Counted from the stretch's first letter, positions 1 to 6,487 are shown. The stretch is DNA of 8,938 nucleotides from JARRJS01 sp037388885 (GCA_037388885.1 JARRJS010000128.1:1-8938); one strand, 5' to 3'. Numbers and translations: made by a program. Notes: generated by a model from the letters alone, not told the origin.

Positions 1-2601
1 ATCGAGGCCCGCGCCGCGCCGGTCTACTACATCACGGGGACCATCCACTCCACCGAGGCGGGCGCGCCCACGGCGCTCATGGAGCTGGCGTACCGCCTGG
101 CGGTGGACGAGAGCCCGTACATCAAGAACATCCGGGACCATGTCATCACGTTGATCACCCCCATCACGGAGGTGGACGGCCGGGACCGGATGGTGGACAT
201 GTATGAGTGGCACAAGCTGCACCCCGGTGAGACGGCCCCACGCCTGGCCTACTGGGGCCACTACGTGATGCACGACGACAACCGGGACGCGATGGACCTC
301 GGCTTGAAGCTCTCCCAGAACGTGCTGAACACGTACGTGGATTGGAAGGCGCAGGTGCTGCACGACCTGCACGAGTCGGTGGCCTACCTTTACGACAACA
401 CCATCGGAGACGGCCCGTACAACGCCTGGCTGGACCCGTTGCTGACGAACGAGTGGCAGATGATCGGGTGGAACAACGTGCAGGAGATGACCCGCATGGG
501 CATGCCCGGCGTGTTCGCATTCGGCACGTTCGACACCTGGTCGCTCGGCTACCTCATGTCCATGGCCGCCTCGCACAACGGCATCAGCCGCCTCTATGAG
601 ACGTTCGGCAACGGCGGCACCGCCGAGACCATGGAGCGGACCGTCTCACCGGGCCAGACGGCACGCACCTGGTACAAGCAGAACCCGCCGCTCCCACGCG
701 TGATGTGGTCGCTGCGCAACAACAACAACTACGAGGAGACGGGGCTGCTCGTCTCCCTCAGCTATGTCGCACAGAACCGGCAGCTCTTCCTGAAGGACTT
801 TTACGAGAAGAGCAAGCGCTCGATCCTGAAGGCGCACAACGAAGGCCCGGCGGCCTACGTGCTCCCGGGCGACGATCCCCGGCCCGGCGCGCAGGCGGAC
901 TTGCTGCGCGTGCTCCGGCTCCAGCACGTCGAGATCTCACGCGCCACGGCACCCTTCACCGTGGACGTGCCCGTCGAGCACGCCGACCGCGGCAGCCGCG
1001 GCGGGCGCGGCGCCAGAGGCGCGGACGCCGCCGCCGTCGCGGGTCGCGAAGCATCGCCCGACAGCGCCGCCGCCGCGCCGGCCGAGCGCACCGAGTCGCG
1101 CACGTTCCCGGCCGGCAGCTACATCATCCGGATGGACCAGCCATACTCGCGCATCGCGGACGCGCTGCTGGACTACCAGTACTGGGCGCCCGACGATCCG
1201 CAGCGACGCCCGTACGACGACACCGGCTGGACCTTCCCCGAGGGATTCGGCGTGAAGGCCTTCCGCGTCGTGGACACGAAGGTGCTGGACGCGTCCATGC
1301 AGACGGTCACCGGCAAGCTCACGCCGGCCGGTGGCGTCCAGGGGCGCGGCAGCGTGTTCCTGATCAACCACGACGGCGACAATACACTGGCCACGCTCCG
1401 CTACCGGTTCCAGAAGGCCGATTTCCAGGCGGCGGAAGAGCCGTTCGACGACGCTGGCACCCACTTCAACCGCGGCAGTTTCATCATTCGGGGCGTCTCC
1501 CGCGGTGAGCTCGATGGGGCGACGAAGGAACTGGGGCTGAAGGCCTACGCTGTCTCGACCGCGCCCGGCGTACCTGCACACCCGCTCCGCGCCGCGCGCG
1601 TGGCCATTTTGCACACCTGGACCAGCACGCAGACCGAGGGCTGGTGGCGCATGGCCTTCGACAAGCTGGACCTACCCTACGCCTACATCTCCGTCCAGGA
1701 CGTGGCGGATGAACCGAACCTCAACGGGAAGTACGACGTTATCATCTTCCCGCCGTCGGACCGCAACGGCCTGTCCATCATCGAGGGGATGCCCATGTGG
1801 CGGAACCCCATGCCGTGGAAGCACACCTCGGAGACGCCGAACATCGGCCGGATCGACGAGACCGATGATGTCCGCCCGGGGCTGGGCTGGAGCGGCCTGG
1901 AGCACCTCCAGAGCTTCGTCGAGCGTGGCGGCGTGCTCATCACCAGCACGAGCACCTCCAGCTTCGCCATGGACTACGGCCTCACGCAGGGCGTGAGCGA
2001 GAACAACCCGAGCAGCCGCGTCGTGGGCAGCCTGCTCCGCTCCCGCATCGTCGATGACAGAAGCCCTATCGTCTACGGCGTCCCCGACAGCCTCGCCATC
2101 TACAGCGACGACGGCGCCAGCTTCAGCATCAGCAATACCAGCGGCGGCCGTCCCTTCCGAGGGTCCCGCCGCGGCGAAGCCGGCCGCCCCACCGGCCGCG
2201 GCCGCCCGGGTGATCCCGATGTTCCGCAGGGTCGTCCGCTACTCGACCCCAAGTTCGAGGCCCCGCCCACGCCCGTGGTGCAGCCCTGGCAGGCCGCGCC
2301 CGTCACCGACGAGATGATGCGCAACCCGCTCAACATCATCCCGCCCGACCAGCGTCCCCGCGTCGCCCTCCGTTTCGGCGACAGCCGCGGCCTGCTCGTC
2401 TCCGGGCTCCTCGGCGGCGGCGGCAACGACATCGCCCGGCGTCCGGTGGTGGTGGATGTGCCGTTCCAGAAGGGCCACGTCGTGATGTTCGCCGACAACC
2501 CCATTTGGAGAGGTGAGACCATCGGGTCCTACTTCCTGGTGTTCAACACCATTCTGAACTGGGACAACCTGAACGCGGGCCGGACGCTGGACGAGCGCTG
2601 A
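1..2601 (+). CDS. M14-family zinc carboxypeptidase with C-terminal GATase-like domain (5' partial)
   Basis: The reading frame is open from base 1, so the gene starts upstream; 866 codons are present. Zinc-binding and catalytic elements of the M14 carboxypeptidase fold are visible (numbered from the first codon): HSTE at 16-19 (HxxE ligands), a D-G-R segment near 60-65, an HDDNRD stretch near 90-95, DLHES at 122-126 with His124 as the likely third zinc ligand, and YETFG at 199-203 with Glu200 as the likely catalytic Glu. The peptidase domain is thus essentially complete and probably active on a C-terminal residue of a peptide substrate. Further domains follow, including an alpha/beta glutamine-amidotransferase-like domain from about residue 530 (ARVAILHTW start). 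Arg/Gly/Ala-rich linkers lie at about 329-368 and 720-760. Family members are normally secreted with a signal peptide, which would be in the missing N-terminus. Substrate unknown. There is no operon link to the next plus-strand gene. Confidence 0.9.
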   Translation: MEARAAPVYYITGTIHSTEAGAPTALMELAYRLAVDESPYIKNIRDHVITLITPITEVDGRDRMVDMYEWHKLHPGETAPRLAYWGHYVMHDDNRDAMDLGLKLSQNVLNTYVDWKAQVLHDLHESVAYLYDNTIGDGPYNAWLDPLLTNEWQMIGWNNVQEMTRMGMPGVFAFGTFDTWSLGYLMSMAASHNGISRLYETFGNGGTAETMERTVSPGQTARTWYKQNPPLPRVMWSLRNNNNYEETGLLVSLSYVAQNRQLFLKDFYEKSKRSILKAHNEGPAAYVLPGDDPRPGAQADLLRVLRLQHVEISRATAPFTVDVPVEHADRGSRGGRGARGADAAAVAGREASPDSAAAAPAERTESRTFPAGSYIIRMDQPYSRIADALLDYQYWAPDDPQRRPYDDTGWTFPEGFGVKAFRVVDTKVLDASMQTVTGKLTPAGGVQGRGSVFLINHDGDNTLATLRYRFQKADFQAAEEPFDDAGTHFNRGSFIIRGVSRGELDGATKELGLKAYAVSTAPGVPAHPLRAARVAILHTWTSTQTEGWWRMAFDKLDLPYAYISVQDVADEPNLNGKYDVIIFPPSDRNGLSIIEGMPMWRNPMPWKHTSETPNIGRIDETDDVRPGLGWSGLEHLQSFVERGGVLITSTSTSSFAMDYGLTQGVSENNPSSRVVGSLLRSRIVDDRSPIVYGVPDSLAIYSDDGASFSISNTSGGRPFRGSRRGEAGRPTGRGRPGDPDVPQGRPLLDPKFEAPPTPVVQPWQAAPVTDEMMRNPLNIIPPDQRPRVALRFGDSRGLLVSGLLGGGGNDIARRPVVVDVPFQKGHVVMFADNPIWRGETIGSYFLVFNTILNWDNLNAGRTLDER

Positions 2602-2605
2602 GCCG

Positions 2606-2817
2606 CTATCCCCCCGCCAACGCGCCGCCCACCAGAAACGGCGCAGCCCCCTCCGCGATCGGGACGGGGGCGGCGCGTCCGGCGGATCCAGTGACAGGTC
2701 CTCGGCGCAGGCGAAGTAGCGGACGAAGTCGCGGCGCCGCTTCGTCGCGTGGTCGCGGTCCGAGCCCACCCGCGCCAGCGTGCACAAGCGAGGCGGGAGC
2801 ACGACGCGGACGCTCAT
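2606..2817 (-). pseudogene. decayed MoaD/ThiS-family (ubiquitin-like sulfur carrier) gene remnant
   Basis: On the minus strand an ATG at 2817-2815 opens a sensible N-terminus (MSVRVVLPPRLCTLARVG). This is followed directly by a block typical of the second half of a small MoaD-like protein (RDHATKRRRDFVRYFACAED, then LSLDPPDAPP). The frame then slips. In the shifted frame the sequence continues as IAEGAAPFLVGGALAGG and stops at TAG (2608-2606), ending in the Gly-Gly tail needed for adenylation or thiocarboxylation in this family. Two lesions are therefore visible: an in-frame loss of roughly 30 residues of the middle (size judged from family memory) and a net -1/+2 frameshift near 2685. The gene would have supplied a sulfur-carrier protein for molybdopterin, thiamine or a related pathway; it is almost surely dead here. 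Family assignment is by recognition, not by search. Confidence 0.6.
2646..2671 (+). terminator. weak GC-rich hairpin after the carboxypeptidase gene
   Basis: GCCCCC (2646-2651) can pair with GGGGGC (2666-2671) across a 14-base loop, with partial extension outward through CGC/GCG. No U-tract follows, and the arms lie inside the minus-strand MoaD-like remnant, so the complementarity may simply reflect old coding sequence. It is listed because it is the only hairpin close behind the stop codon at 2599-2601. Confidence 0.2.
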
Positions 2818-2897
2818 GGCAGTGTCTGCGCCTCGATGGAGAGCACCCGTGGCAGGTCGCGCACGATGGCGGCGCAGGAGTCGCGGGAGCCGCGCAG
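2814..2897 (-). pseudogene. C-terminal fragment of the gene upstream of the MoaD-like remnant
   Basis: Reading the minus strand, 27 codons between an in-frame stop at 2900-2898 and TGA at 2816-2814 give a protein-like tail, ending with AAIVRDLPRVLSIEAQTLP. Its stop overlaps the ATG of the MoaD-like remnant as ATGA, the usual arrangement for two coupled genes. The tail resembles the C-terminal end of beta-propeller (BNR/sialidase-like) proteins that I recall sitting next to MoaD-like genes in such bacteria, but this identification is tentative. No start and no further upstream coding can be followed, so at most a relic of the 3' end of a deleted gene remains. Confidence 0.4.
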
Positions 2898-3168
2898 TCA
2901 GCTATGACTTCGTTTCCAAATCCCGGAAAAGTTTGCGCTGCGAAGCGCTGCGCGATTCCCGTACGTCATTGATTCCCAACATGTTAGCTGCTGGCATACA
3001 CGTTGTATTCGCACCCAACCGCAGGGCACGCGCGTAAGAGGCCAAGGCGAGACACCGCTGATGAGCCGGCACGCTGTCGCCTCGAATCGCTCGAATCGCC
3101 GTCGCTCGGATGCACACGGAAGTCTCCATGAAAAGCGGCTGGTGAGCAGTTCTCACGCAGGAGGGACC
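2898..3168. other. intergenic region before the lipoprotein gene
   Basis: No convincing gene is visible. The stretch around 2905-3010 is lower in GC than the rest of the window, as expected for a promoter-bearing spacer, but I cannot name a clear -35/-10 pair. A perfect 9-bp tandem (TCGAATCGC) lies at 3082-3099. A small hairpin, GTGAG (3142-3146) with CTCAC (3152-3156), sits just before the ribosome binding site of the lipoprotein gene and could modulate its translation; this is inference. Confidence 0.4.
3159..3164 (+). promoter_or_regulatory. Shine-Dalgarno deciding the lipoprotein start
   Basis: A perfect AGGAGG lies 4 bases before ATG 3169. No comparable site precedes the in-frame ATG at 3061, whose extra 36 residues are Arg/Ser/His-rich and would put a long tail in front of the signal peptide. 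Confidence 0.75.
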
Positions 3169-3957
3169 ATGCTGAGCCTCGAAGGACATTGGGACGATCT
3201 GCCTCATGCGAGCCGGCGAGGCTGGCACGCTGTGGTGGCGTTGATGGCCATCGCCATCACTCTCGTCGCGTGCGGTAAGGACGCGGCTGCACCGGCGGCA
3301 CCGGCGGCCCCCGGCTCGATCTTGGTGACGACCGAGACCACGGGCTTCCTCAAGGCCGATGGATACAACCTCATGGTAGACGGGGTCAGCAACGGGGCGA
3401 TCGGGGCGAACGACTCGGTGACGGTCACCGAGCTCGATCCGGGCGAGCACCAGTTGAATCTGGGCGATGTGCCTGAAAACTGCAGCGCGGCTGGCGACAC
3501 CGTTTCCGTAGAGTCAGCGCAGACGGCCGCGGTCTCGATCGTCGTCACCTGTACGTATGCCGAGCCGGTCACGTACACGATTCAGTTCAATCGCGAGCGA
3601 CCCGACCTGGACACCGGAGAGATCACGGTGTGTCCGTTCGGGATCTGTTCGACGCAGGACGCTTGGGATCTATACGTGTATAATAACTTTTCGACCGACC
3701 CTCACTCCGTAATCCGGCAGAATCAGACGACTGCTGTCGAGATCGCGCACCTTCCCGGCGTCACCCTGGACAGCCTGACCGAAGCGGATCTCGCGGGGGC
3801 GACCTTCACGACCGACTTGGTCAGTGACCCCTTCGACACGGCTCGGGTCATCCTGATCCGGACGGACCTGGGGAACGTCTACGCCCTCGGCAACCCGTCC
3901 GAAGACCTCACGAACGGGACACTGACCTTCGATGCCGCGCTGATCGCCAAGCCGTAA
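3169..3957 (+). CDS. lipoprotein with PEGA-like surface module, function unknown
   Basis: 262 aa from ATG 3169. Residues 19-34 form a hydrophobic signal segment ending in a lipobox LVAC, with Cys35 the predicted lipidated residue, so the mature protein is membrane-anchored. An Ala/Pro linker (38-48) follows. Residues ~49-130 form a beta-rich module with the pattern TTG..ADGY...VDG...IGAND...L.PG.H...L..V..NC...V.C. Cys105 and Cys128 probably form a disulfide. This resembles the PEGA-like repeats common in Gemmatimonadota surface proteins. The remaining ~130 residues, with a second Cys pair (CPFGIC, 155-160), are not a family I recognise. The gene stands alone: the carboxypeptidase is over 560 bases upstream and a hairpin separates it from the tad operon. 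A later in-frame ATG at 3244 would remove most of the signal segment and is unlikely. Confidence 0.75.
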   Translation: MLSLEGHWDDLPHASRRGWHAVVALMAIAITLVACGKDAAAPAAPAAPGSILVTTETTGFLKADGYNLMVDGVSNGAIGANDSVTVTELDPGEHQLNLGDVPENCSAAGDTVSVESAQTAAVSIVVTCTYAEPVTYTIQFNRERPDLDTGEITVCPFGICSTQDAWDLYVYNNFSTDPHSVIRQNQTTAVEIAHLPGVTLDSLTEADLAGATFTTDLVSDPFDTARVILIRTDLGNVYALGNPSEDLTNGTLTFDAALIAKP

Positions 3958-4010
3958 CACCACTGCCTGCGACGTCAACGCATTCCCTGCCGAGCGGCGG
4001 TCGGGATTCG

Positions 4011-4038
4011 GGCAGGAGGGGGCGCCTCCCCTCCTGCC
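4011..4038 (+). terminator. strong GC-rich hairpin after the lipoprotein gene
   Basis: GGCAGGAGGGG (4011-4021) pairs perfectly with CCCCTCCTGCC (4028-4038) over a 6-base loop, giving an 11-bp stem 54 bases after the lipoprotein stop. No T-run follows, so it is not a canonical intrinsic terminator. It could still act as an RNA 3' end or as a terminator of the hairpin-only kind proposed for high-GC genomes. Confidence 0.5.
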
Positions 4039-4106
4039 TGATCGCCGGACACATTCCACCCATTCGCGGCTCTTCTCAGGCTCTCAACGGCACGTCTTCC
4101 ATCGAG

Positions 4107-4250
4107 CCGGAATAATTTGTCACCAAGCAGAAAAAAGTGCGGGAATCTCCAATATCAATGGCACGCCCTCCAGGTGATCCGGAAGAATCTGCCACGACGC
4201 TGAAAAAAGTGCGGGAATCTCCAGGTCAACGGGCTCGCCCTCGGCGACTC
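4107..4250. repeat. 72-bp imperfect tandem duplication upstream of flp
   Basis: Unit 1 is 4107-4178 and unit 2 is 4179-4250, directly adjoining and of equal length. A 22-base core is identical in both (4130-4151 and 4202-4223; it starts with G and six A residues and contains GTGCGGGAATC). Matches continue outward: both units begin CCGGAA and share CGCCCTC at the same offset (unit positions 58-64), while the second half is more diverged. On the minus strand the unit translates as a 24-codon repeat containing LEIPALFSA. Within the best-conserved 15 codons, four of seven differing codons are synonymous, hinting at a coding past, but one copy carries a stop. Function and family unknown. Confidence 0.8.
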
Positions 4251-4293
4251 TTATCGGCCGTACCTTGTTGTCGGATATAGACATACGCTGTAG

Positions 4294-4308
4294 TGCCGTT
4301 GCACGGCA
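4294..4308 (+). promoter_or_regulatory. palindrome overlapping the candidate flp promoter
   Basis: TGCCGT (4294-4299) and ACGGCA (4303-4308) form a perfect 6-bp inverted repeat around a 3-base centre. It overlaps the -24-like GG of the proposed sigma-54 element, a position suited to an operator. A chance palindrome of this size is quite possible. Confidence 0.25.
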
Positions 4309-4319
4309 TATCGGTTGCC
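4304..4319 (+). promoter_or_regulatory. candidate sigma-54 (-24/-12) promoter for the tad operon
   Basis: The sequence GGCA-N6-TTGC has GG at 4305-4306 and GC at 4317-4318, exactly the GG-N10-GC spacing of sigma-54 promoters, and TTGC matches the -12 box. Mismatches are C for the first T and T for the C of GGCAC. Transcription would begin near 4330 and leave a leader of about 80 bases before flp. Pilin genes of other systems are often sigma-54 dependent, but that is not the rule for flp genes, so this is a suggestion only. Confidence 0.3.
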
Positions 4320-4399
4320 CCGAAATGGAAACGAAGGTTCGCCCCGGTTCATTTCTCACGCGGTAACCCATCCCCGCGGACACGGCCGTGAGGGCCGAA

Positions 4400-4406
4400 A
4401 GGAAGG
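4400..4406 (+). promoter_or_regulatory. Shine-Dalgarno deciding the flp start
   Basis: AGGAAGG ends 5 bases before ATG 4412. This favours that start over the in-frame GTG at 4388, which lies upstream of this site. Confidence 0.7.
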
Positions 4407-4411
4407 ACACC

Positions 4412-4603
4412 ATGCTGTCACTGTTCACCGGTTTCTGGAGCGACGAGACGGGCCAGGGGCTCACCGAGTACGCCCTGATCCTGGCGCTCGTCTCCATCGG
4501 CCTCATTGCCGTCCTGGTGATTTTCCGGGATGCGATCGGCGGCATTTTCGCGCGCATCGCGCAGGTCCTCCAGGGCGCCCCCAGCGAAGGCTACAGCCCC
4601 TGA
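4412..4603 (+). CDS. flp: Flp-family type IVb pilin (Tad pilus major subunit)
   Basis: 63 aa. The class III prepilin signature G-XXXX-E-Y is present (GQGLTEY, residues 14-20), giving a 14-residue leader cut after Gly14 and a mature pilin of 49 residues. The hydrophobic helix that follows (ALILALVSIGLIAVLVI) is the polymerising core of Flp pilins, and the short polar tail ends in EGYSP. Mature subunits assemble into thin, adhesive Flp pili outside the cell. TadV, encoded 69 bases downstream, is the expected processing peptidase. A good Shine-Dalgarno supports ATG 4412. The first position of the operon and the 69-base gap to the next gene, larger than any other in the cluster, are usual for a highly expressed pilin, though I see no clear attenuator in the gap. 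Confidence 0.95.
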   Translation: MLSLFTGFWSDETGQGLTEYALILALVSIGLIAVLVIFRDAIGGIFARIAQVLQGAPSEGYSP

Positions 4604-4672
4604 CGCGCCGTTATCGACGCGCCAGCGAGCTGCATCGCGATTGACTCTAGCCTCGAAGGGCGGAAGCCCCGG

Positions 4673-5215
4673 ATGTCTGCGCACTCACTAGCTGACGTTG
4701 GACCGCTCACGGTGCTTCTCGCCGTGGTGCTGGTCCTTGCGGTTTGGTTCGACGTCGGTCAGAAACGAATTCCCAACTGGCTGACGGTGGGAGGTATGGT
4801 GGGCGCCCTCGTGCTGAGGGGGGTCATGGGGGCCGGGGCCTTTGGTACCGGGCTCCTGGGCGGCTTACTGGGGCTTTCGCTGGGCCTTCTCCTCTTCACG
4901 ATCGGGGCCATGGGAGCCGGGGATGGCAAGCTCCTGGCGACCGTAGGTGCGTGTCTCGGCCTTGGAGCGTTCGTCCAGGCGCTCCCGCTGATTGGGTTGG
5001 GCGGCGGGCTGTTGGCGCTGGTCGTGGCGGCTCGAGCCCGGCTGCTCATTCCGACGCTCCTGCGATTCCGTGATCTCCTTTTTCATATCGTGAGCTTCGG
5101 CCGAATCGGAGAGCGTCGCACCCTCGCCATGCCTGGAGCCGTCACCGTTCCCTACGGGTTGGCGGTGGCGGCGGGCGTCTTGTGGGCCTGGATGGCATCC
5201 GGGATATCGCCATGA
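4673..5215 (+). CDS. cpaA: TadV/CpaA prepilin peptidase (A24 family)
   Basis: 180 aa integral inner-membrane aspartic protease. The two catalytic aspartates of the A24 family are visible: Asp27 in FDVGQKRIPNWLT (the D-x5-IPN motif) and Asp84 in GAGDGK (the GxGD motif). Several strongly hydrophobic Gly/Leu/Val segments (about 12-26, 39-52, 60-77, 88-120 and near the C-terminus) account for the membrane passes. It lacks the N-terminal methylase domain of full PilD enzymes, as is normal for the short Tad-type peptidase. It should cleave the Flp leader and the TadE-like pseudopilin. The start at ATG 4673 has only a modest purine-rich sequence (GGCGGAAG) in front. Its stop codon overlaps the tadE-like start as ATGA, implying coupled translation. 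Confidence 0.92.
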   Translation: MSAHSLADVGPLTVLLAVVLVLAVWFDVGQKRIPNWLTVGGMVGALVLRGVMGAGAFGTGLLGGLLGLSLGLLLFTIGAMGAGDGKLLATVGACLGLGAFVQALPLIGLGGGLLALVVAARARLLIPTLLRFRDLLFHIVSFGRIGERRTLAMPGAVTVPYGLAVAAGVLWAWMASGISP

Positions 5216-5634
5216 GCCGGCGCCGGGTTGGTTGGTGGCGACGCGAAGACGGGCAGGCGCTGGTCGAATTCGCCCTCATCTTGCCCGTTCTGCTCCTGCT
5301 GATCGTGGGGCTCGCGGAGTTCGCGCGAGCGTGGAACACGAGGCAGGTGCTGACGGACGCAGCCCGCGAGGGGCTGCGGAGCGCCGTCGTCGCGAACCCC
5401 GACTTCACGTACCAGGACATGCTGGATGTGATCGATAAAGCCTTGGTGCGGGCCTCCCTTGACCCGAAGCGCGCCGAGGTCTCCATGGAGGGGTGGAAAG
5501 CAGGAACAGGTACACTGGCTCGAGTCCAAATCGACTACGTCTATGACCTCGGTTTCTTCGGCACCCTCGCAAACTGGGCCGCCAAAGACCGGACCTTGGT
5601 GTTGTCGACCTCCTTCGTCATGCGCAACGAGTGA
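5212..5634 (+). CDS. tadE: TadE-like pseudopilin
   Basis: 140 aa. A basic N-terminus (MSRRRVGWWRRE) precedes DGQALVEFALILPVLLLLI, the typical TadE-family start: a G-QALVEFAL prepilin-like site followed by a single transmembrane helix (about 20-40). The rest is a soluble extracytoplasmic domain rich in beta strands after a helical AWNTRQVLTDAAREGLR stretch. In Tad systems such proteins are minor pseudopilins processed by TadV and needed for pilus assembly. ATG 5212 is chosen because it overlaps the previous stop as ATGA; the in-frame GTG at 5182 lies inside cpaA and adds ten residues. The next gene follows after 13 bases. Confidence 0.9.
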   Translation: MSRRRVGWWRREDGQALVEFALILPVLLLLIVGLAEFARAWNTRQVLTDAAREGLRSAVVANPDFTYQDMLDVIDKALVRASLDPKRAEVSMEGWKAGTGTLARVQIDYVYDLGFFGTLANWAAKDRTLVLSTSFVMRNE

Positions 5635-5647
5635 TGGGGACGTTCCC

Positions 5648-6487
5648 ATGAGAATCAAACGGTATTGGTGGGTAATGGTGGGGGCGGCCGCATCCGGGCT
5701 GTTGGCCGGATACGTCGCCCTCGCCTACGTGAGTGAAGAGCCAGCGCCCCTCCAGGCCGCGACGCCGTCCCGAACCGCCCTGGTGGCGAACCGGGACCTT
5801 CCGGCCGGAGCGATCCTCCGGAGGGAGGACGTCAAGAGCGTGGACTGGCCAGGGTCCGCAGTGCCCAAGGGACTCGCCACACAGCCCGGGGACGTCGTCG
5901 GTCGCGGCCTGATCACGGAAGTGAAGGAGAACGAGCCGCTCCTCGACTGGAAGCTGGCGAGCAAGGAAGCCGGAGGGGGGCTTCCGATCACGATCCCGGA
6001 GGGGATGCGGGCGGTGTCGGTCAGGGTCGACGAGGTCGTGGGGGTGGCGGGTTTCGTCCTTCCCGGCACGCACGTCGATGTGCTGGTCACGGTGGATCCC
6101 GGCACGAACCGAAGGCTGACCACCACGCGCATCATCCTACAGAACATCCGGACCCTGGCCGCCGACCAGCAACACCAGCAGGACAACGACGGCAAGCCGA
6201 AGGTCGTGACGGTCGTGACGCTTCTGCTGACCCCCAAGCAGGCGGAGACCCTCACTCTCGCCGCGACCGAAGGCAAGATCCAGCTTGCGCTGCGAAACAC
6301 GCTCGACACGGGTGAGATCAATACCCCCGGAGAGCGGATTGCGTCGCTGGTCGCGGCACCGGCCCGCTCGTCATCGGCCAGAGCGTCCACGCCGCGCTCG
6401 GTCCGAACGGCGCCGGGGGCGGTGATCGAAAGCTACGAAGGTGGCAAGCGAACGCTTCTGCGGTTTGAGAGAGGAGGGGGGCGGTGA
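5648..6487 (+). CDS. cpaB: CpaB/RcpC Flp pilus assembly protein
   Basis: 279 aa. One N-terminal transmembrane segment (about 8-28) anchors it in the inner membrane. Residues ~42-105 are the SAF domain (VANRDLPAGAILRREDV, GDVVGRGL), and residues ~115-235 the RcpC-type domain (IPEGMRAVSVRVDEVVGVAG, LPGTHVDVLVTV, TPKQAETLTLAATEG). The tail is low-complexity, Ser/Arg-rich. CpaB is a periplasmic partner of the secretin and is thought to support or gate the outer-membrane channel. ATG 5648 is the first start after the tadE-like stop that gives a normal membrane anchor; a GGGG run 8 bases upstream is a weak ribosome site. The frame remains open upstream to 5459, but that part overlaps tadE and is not protein-like. 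The stop overlaps the cpaC GTG. Confidence 0.92.
   Translation: MRIKRYWWVMVGAAASGLLAGYVALAYVSEEPAPLQAATPSRTALVANRDLPAGAILRREDVKSVDWPGSAVPKGLATQPGDVVGRGLITEVKENEPLLDWKLASKEAGGGLPITIPEGMRAVSVRVDEVVGVAGFVLPGTHVDVLVTVDPGTNRRLTTTRIILQNIRTLAADQQHQQDNDGKPKVVTVVTLLLTPKQAETLTLAATEGKIQLALRNTLDTGEINTPGERIASLVAAPARSSSARASTPRSVRTAPGAVIESYEGGKRTLLRFERGGGR
6472..6477 (+). promoter_or_regulatory. Shine-Dalgarno deciding the cpaC GTG start
   Basis: AGGAGG lies 6 bases before GTG 6484, inside the 3' end of cpaB. It supports the overlapping GTGA stop/start over the in-frame ATG at 6514. Confidence 0.75.

Noticed and set aside
705..1508. 267-codon plus-strand frame inside the carboxypeptidase
   Set aside because: Arg/Ala-rich frame-shift shadow of the real coding frame.
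937..1614. 225-codon open frame on the minus strand inside the carboxypeptidase
   Set aside because: It is antisense to well-conserved domain sequence, has no ribosome site or recognisable motif, and is expected from GC-rich codon bias.
2691..3037. Plus-strand open frames across the spacer
   Set aside because: Arg/Gly/Ser-rich translations without motifs; they are antisense to the MoaD-like remnant, which reads much more like protein.
3082..3099. 9-bp tandem TCGAATCGC as an operator
   Set aside because: Too short and single; no promoter can be placed next to it.
3061..3168. Longer N-terminus for the lipoprotein
   Set aside because: No ribosome site at 3061, and the extra residues are low-complexity and precede a signal peptide; AGGAGG before 3169 decides the start.
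4107..4250. CRISPR array
   Set aside because: Only two units, directly adjoining and homologous over their whole length, with no unique spacers and no cas genes.
4120..4557. 145-codon open frame on the minus strand through the repeat and across flp
   Set aside because: Half of it is antisense to the certain flp gene and looks like shadow sequence; only the repeat part has any protein-like pattern, and it ends at a stop inside unit 1.
5459..5647. Upstream extension of cpaB
   Set aside because: It overlaps tadE completely and would bury the membrane anchor behind 63 unrelated residues.
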